Of a DNA stretch of 25,560 bases, positions 22,034 to 25,560 are shown piece by piece. The first letter of the stretch is position 1, and the number at the start of each line of letters is the position of its first letter. The stretch is taken from contig OMVC01000066.1 in NCBI GenBank assembly GCA_900314375.1, positions 1 to 25,560 on the forward strand. Reading direction: 5' to 3'. The DNA comes from an uncultured bacterium. Lineage in GTDB: Bacteria; Cyanobacteriota; Vampirovibrionia; Gastranaerophilales; Gastranaerophilaceae. A model generated the notes under the pieces. It made no database searches, was not told where the DNA came from, and saw nothing but the letters and a program-made list of their open reading frames with translations. A program made the position numbers and the translations under genes.

Positions 22034-23488
22034 CTATTCTTCTTCAAATGAATCATAATCATCATCACTATCAGTCGCATTTCCTGATTCTGCAGAAGAA
22101 CCTGATTGAGGGTTGATTGTATTATCTATTATATTTTGCGTTGAATCAGTTACTTTTTGAATTTTTTCATCAAGTTTATCTATCTTATTTTGAGTTTTAT
22201 CTATTTGCTTTTGGGTTTTTTGAATATCTTTTTGCAATTGAAGTTGCTGATAATTTTTATACGCTTCTTCCAAATCAGTGCCTTCTGTTGAACCGACAAA
22301 GGTTTGCAGCTTTTTATTATCACGATATTCGTCTTTAAATTCAGCATGAAGCTCTTTTAACTGATATTTATAATCTTCTTTAATTTGTTTTACTTCTTCT
22401 TTTTCCTGCGCTTTTTTCTGTTTCGCAACAATTTTGTCTTGAATCTTATCCAATTTATCCTGCAACTGAACAGACTGATAGGTTTCTACTCCATCTTGAA
22501 CCAGCTTGTATCCGTTTGCGCTTATTACAGGCTTGTATGAATTATTTAATGAAATTAGCCTTGATGTATTTCCGAATGAATCTACACTCCAGCATCCCAA
22601 ATATACCGGAGTTTCACCTGTATATCCGTAAGCTTGAACTATTACATTATTAGAAGCATCAAATCCCAAAGGATAAATATCCCAGCGCTTTGCAATTAAA
22701 TGCAAGCCTTTATTTTTCCAATAGTATATAACAGCTTCTCTTACAGAGTTTAAATCATAGCTTGTTTTATTGTTAAAATCATAAGTGTATATTCTTGTTT
22801 CCCAAATTCCATCCTCACTTGAGCCTAACTTTTCTTTTGCTAAAACTTTTGACCCGTCAGAAGAAAAATCAATCGGAGTTAAACTCCTAAAAGCAGCGTA
22901 GTTATCAATGGCCTTTTCTGTTGATAATATCGGGTTAGGATCCCGTTTAGCAACATTTGCCTTTTGGATTTTGGCAAGATTTGTATCACCTTCATCTAAA
23001 GGTATTACAAACATATCTGCAGCCGTTGAACCGGAATCATTATAATAATATATTGCAGGATAAACAAGCTTTGTAAAATCCGGCGACACAACCCCTTGGG
23101 CATTAATCTGTCGTTTTAAGAATAATCTTCTGCCTAAAGCCAATTCAGTTTTTCCCGGTGGATCGTTATATTTTACTATTTTATATGTTGGTTTTGGTAT
23201 GTATTTAAAATCTGAAGGCGTTTCTATCTTTGGAATATCAAATTCTAATTTTGCTTTGTCTTTATATTCGGAAGCTTTTTCATATTCTTCAACCGTCATA
23301 TATCCTGTTGGTTTGCGATTTATCAATCTGTGGTCGCGATTATATTGCAAATCCTCTTTTTGAACTTGATATTGGTATTTAATTTCTTGTGATTTAAAAT
23401 CTTTTTTACCAAAAGGATTTGAAAATTTGGCACCGTAAGATACTGTGCCTATAGATAAAACCAATAATGTTGATAATAACTTTTTCAT
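22034..23488 (-). CDS. Secreted protein with beta-propeller-like region and coiled-coil, acidic C-terminus
   Basis: The 484-residue protein starts with a Sec signal peptide (cut about after SYGA, residue 20). A charged region follows, then residues 130-335 with short recurring beta-strand blades (VSPDFTKLVYPAIYY, PIDFSSDGSKVLA, YPLGFDASNNVIVQAYG) that recall TolB or WD40-like propellers. Residues 340-455 are coiled coil (DKLDKIQDKIVAKQKK, QKQIDKTQNKIDKLDEKI). The tail is Ser-rich and acidic, ending DSFEEE. It lies 36 bases after the response regulator gene with no ribosome site, and convergently faces the GIY-YIG gene. A periplasmic partner for the nearby TonB system is possible but unproven. 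The propeller call is by pattern, not by a matched family. Confidence 0.72.
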   Translation of the reverse strand: MKKLLSTLLVLSIGTVSYGAKFSNPFGKKDFKSQEIKYQYQVQKEDLQYNRDHRLINRKPTGYMTVEEYEKASEYKDKAKLEFDIPKIETPSDFKYIPKPTYKIVKYNDPPGKTELALGRRLFLKRQINAQGVVSPDFTKLVYPAIYYYNDSGSTAADMFVIPLDEGDTNLAKIQKANVAKRDPNPILSTEKAIDNYAAFRSLTPIDFSSDGSKVLAKEKLGSSEDGIWETRIYTYDFNNKTSYDLNSVREAVIYYWKNKGLHLIAKRWDIYPLGFDASNNVIVQAYGYTGETPVYLGCWSVDSFGNTSRLISLNNSYKPVISANGYKLVQDGVETYQSVQLQDKLDKIQDKIVAKQKKAQEKEEVKQIKEDYKYQLKELHAEFKDEYRDNKKLQTFVGSTEGTDLEEAYKNYQQLQLQKDIQKTQKQIDKTQNKIDKLDEKIQKVTDSTQNIIDNTINPQSGSSAESGNATDSDDDYDSFEEE

Positions 23489-23524
23489 ATTTATTATTTA
23501 ATAATGTCTTTTATAAAGTCTAAT

Positions 23525-24193
23525 TTAAACAAGTCCGTCTTTCATTGCTGTTGCAACAGCTTTTGCACGTGTACCAACATATAATTTTTGTAATATATTA
23601 TGAACGTGGGTCTTTGTTGTTGCTATTGTTATGACAAGTTTTTTTGCAATTTGAGGATTATTTAAACCTTCAACAAGCAAAGCCAGAACTTCCATCTCTC
23701 TTTCTGTTAAGCCGTAAAGATTTTTCCCTTTTTTATAATTGATACCGCCGGTTTGAGATTCCGATTCGGAAGTTTTCCTGATATTTGATAATACAACTCT
23801 CGCAATTGCCGGATCTAACCAGCCTACCCCTTCACTGACGGCCTTAACTGCAGTTATTGTTTGCTCCGGAGTTGCGCCCTTTGTAATATAACCGTCTGCA
23901 CCTGCCGCAAATGAATCTAATATATCATTATCGCCATCGCGAGATGTATTCATTAGAACCTTTATATCAGGATTTGAATTTTTTATCTTTCGAGTAGCTT
24001 CAATCCCATCTATTGTTGGGACTCCGATATCCATTATTACCAAATTAGGTCTTAATTCGAGCGCTTGCTCAACACCTTCTTGTCCATCGGCACTTGTTCC
24101 GATTACTTCAACGCCGTTATTAGATAATGCAAAGGATAAACCCATCCTTGTCATTTCATGATCTTCGATTATTGTAACTTTTATTTTTTCCAT
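23525..24193 (-). CDS. Two-component response regulator, NarL/LuxR (FixJ) type
   Basis: The protein of 222 residues has an N-terminal receiver and a C-terminal DNA-binding domain. The receiver shows acidic IIEDHE (10-13), the phospho-acceptor Asp55 in LVIMDIGVPTIDG, Thr83, and Lys105. The LuxR-type helix-turn-helix (about 155-220) has the pattern LTEREMEVLALLVEGLNN and then ATTKTHVHNILQKLYVGTRA. The start is two bases past the stop of the histidine kinase gene (TAG-T-ATG), with AGGGTGA inside the kinase 3' end, so the two are coupled and should be partners. It regulates transcription when phosphorylated; targets are unknown, but the next gene downstream (the secreted protein) is a candidate. 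Confidence 0.93.
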   Translation of the reverse strand: MEKIKVTIIEDHEMTRMGLSFALSNNGVEVIGTSADGQEGVEQALELRPNLVIMDIGVPTIDGIEATRKIKNSNPDIKVLMNTSRDGDNDILDSFAAGADGYITKGATPEQTITAVKAVSEGVGWLDPAIARVVLSNIRKTSESESQTGGINYKKGKNLYGLTEREMEVLALLVEGLNNPQIAKKLVITIATTKTHVHNILQKLYVGTRAKAVATAMKDGLV

Positions 24194-24194
24194 A

Positions 24195-25560
24195 CTAATT
24201 CACCCTTGAAACAGCAGATACGTCTGCTAATAAAAATGTAAATTCACTACCTTTATTTACCTTACTCTCAACCCAAATCTTGCCGCCGTGCGCTTCTATT
24301 ATTTGTCTTGACAAGTATAGGCCTAAACCTGTTCCTGTTGAACGTTTTTTGCTTGTTCCTTGAGAAAAACGTTTAAACAAATTCGGGATATCCTCTTTTG
24401 GAATTCCGTTTCCGTTATCAGATACTGAGAATATAAAATCTCCGTTTTGAAGTTTCGGATAAATATCTATTGTCCCATTTTTATCGGTATAATTAATCGC
24501 GTTTCCGCACAAATTCATAATTACTCTTTTTATTTCTGCTCTATCGGCATCTATCAAACATTCTTCATCGAGTTGAGCATGAATGTTTACGGTAATATCT
24601 TTCTTTTGAGCAAGCGGAGTTAATTCGGTATAACACTGCTTTATTAAATCATTTACATCAAAAGGCGTTTTACAAAGATTTAATTTACCGCTTTCAAATC
24701 TGTAAACTTCTAACAAAGCATTTACAAGCCCTAATAAATCTTCGTTACTTTTTAGCATAGTAGCTAATAAAACTTTTTGTTTATCTTCAATATTTCCTAA
24801 AGAGCCGTCTAAAAAGAAATTTAAAGTTTGAATTGCAGCTAATAATGGGGTTCTCAAATCATGAGTTAACGTTGCAATAAAATCATCTCTTAATCTCTCG
24901 GCTTCCTTTTGTGCTGTAAAGTTTCTTATTACACCTACAAAGCGCTCTCCGTCAGATAAGGCTGCAAAATTTATTTCCGCAGGAATATATTCACCGCTTA
25001 AGGAGTTTCTTATATATAAATCTCTTAATATGAATTCTGATTTTTCTTCTGCTAAACCTAATATTGAAGTTTGCACATCTGATTTTGGAGCTTTATTCAT
25101 TGCAGGATTATCAGTATAAGCGATTTCTTGTATGGTCATTCCGCGCATTGTAAATTCAGATAACCCCGTCATATTTTCACAAGCCGGATTTACCTGTTCT
25201 ATAACGCCTTTCTTATCAATAATTATAATACCATCAGCACAATAATTGATTATTCCTGATAATTTGTCGTTTGCTAAAACTAATTCTCTTGTACGCTCTT
25301 TTACAAGTTCTTCTAAATTTTCGGAATATTTTTTTAACTCTGCTTGTGCAATTTCGAGTTTTTCAATCTTGTCGCGTAAATCGGCAAGCAAATGACTTCT
25401 TTCTATCCCATTTTTAATATTCATTAATAAATCATCATTATCCCAAGGTTTTTCAATGTATTTATAAACACCAATTTCATTGATGGTTTTTATTGCGTTT
25501 TCCTTGTCAGCGTATGCAGTTAACAGTATCATACTTGTTTCGGGATAAAGTTTTTTAGAT
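24195..25560 (-). CDS. Hybrid sensor histidine kinase (REC-PAS-HisKA-HATPase), N-terminus beyond the window
   Basis: The reading frame stays open to the window edge, so the N-terminus is missing. The visible part begins inside a receiver domain: PETSMILLTAYADKEN, then YKYIEKPW with the conserved Lys-Pro. A coiled-coil linker, a PAS domain (about 115-225 of the visible chain) and a kinase core follow. The kinase has the H-box FIATLTHDLRTPL, the N-box NLCGNAINYT, the G1 box DNGNGIP and the G2 box STGTGLGLYL. There is no membrane segment in the visible part, which suggests a soluble kinase that takes input from its receiver and PAS domains. It is coupled to the response regulator gene directly downstream. 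Confidence 0.92.
   Translation of the reverse strand, partial: SKKLYPETSMILLTAYADKENAIKTINEIGVYKYIEKPWDNDDLLMNIKNGIERSHLLADLRDKIEKLEIAQAELKKYSENLEELVKERTRELVLANDKLSGIINYCADGIIIIDKKGVIEQVNPACENMTGLSEFTMRGMTIQEIAYTDNPAMNKAPKSDVQTSILGLAEEKSEFILRDLYIRNSLSGEYIPAEINFAALSDGERFVGVIRNFTAQKEAERLRDDFIATLTHDLRTPLLAAIQTLNFFLDGSLGNIEDKQKVLLATMLKSNEDLLGLVNALLEVYRFESGKLNLCKTPFDVNDLIKQCYTELTPLAQKKDITVNIHAQLDEECLIDADRAEIKRVIMNLCGNAINYTDKNGTIDIYPKLQNGDFIFSVSDNGNGIPKEDIPNLFKRFSQGTSKKRSTGTGLGLYLSRQIIEAHGGKIWVESKVNKGSEFTFLLADVSAVSRVN

Overview
The window is AT-rich, densely packed bacterial DNA with short intergenic gaps. It suggests an anaerobic, fermentative, two-membrane bacterium. The supporting genes are a biotin-dependent sodium-pumping decarboxylase, a four-subunit 2-oxoacid:ferredoxin oxidoreductase, and a TonB/ExbB/ExbD energy-transduction cluster. 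Three neighbouring genes in the first quarter encode proteins whose N-termini carry a short Asn/Phe/Ala tag (NFQA-K/R or a looser form). From memory, together with the base composition, this points to gut Vampirovibrionia (Gastranaerophilales, 'Melainabacteria'). The placement is an inference and was not tested by a search.

Layout. 1-3806 (+): the 3' end of birA, then oadG, oadA and oadB, so the biotin ligase is encoded directly beside the protein it should biotinylate. A bidirectional terminator follows oadB. 3870-6733: four small or medium genes. Three have the N-terminal tag (the last is a PlsC-like acyltransferase), and one is a shortened PurN-like formyltransferase that lacks the catalytic Asp segment and ends in a cysteine cluster. 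6730-13996 (-): a 1965-residue soluble coiled-coil protein with internal 42-residue repeats, whose stop codon overlaps the start of a GlcD-type FAD oxidase. 14178-16790 (+): a ferredoxin-type delta subunit and the alpha, beta and gamma subunits of a 2-oxoacid:ferredoxin oxidoreductase. 16871-17372 (+): a small charged helical protein, then rpsU (ribosomal S21, 57 aa) with a good promoter and a strong terminator.

17436-21687 (-): two ExbD genes, ExbB, a TonB-like protein, and two exported proteins that look like distant paralogues. 21738-22022 (+): a GIY-YIG protein. 22034-25560 (-): a secreted protein of probable beta-propeller type with a coiled-coil, acidic tail; a NarL-type response regulator; and a hybrid REC-PAS-histidine kinase cut by the window edge.

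How the genes work together. OadA, OadB and OadG should couple decarboxylation to Na+ export, and BirA should load the biotin on OadA. The KorDABC-type enzyme links 2-oxoacids to ferredoxin. ExbB, ExbD and TonB should carry ion-motive energy across the periplasm; no TonB-dependent receptor is in the window, and the two exported paralogues upstream are possible partners. The least explained elements are the giant coiled-coil protein, the N-terminal tag shared by otherwise unrelated proteins, the degenerate formyltransferase, and several RNA hairpins or direct repeats at translation starts.
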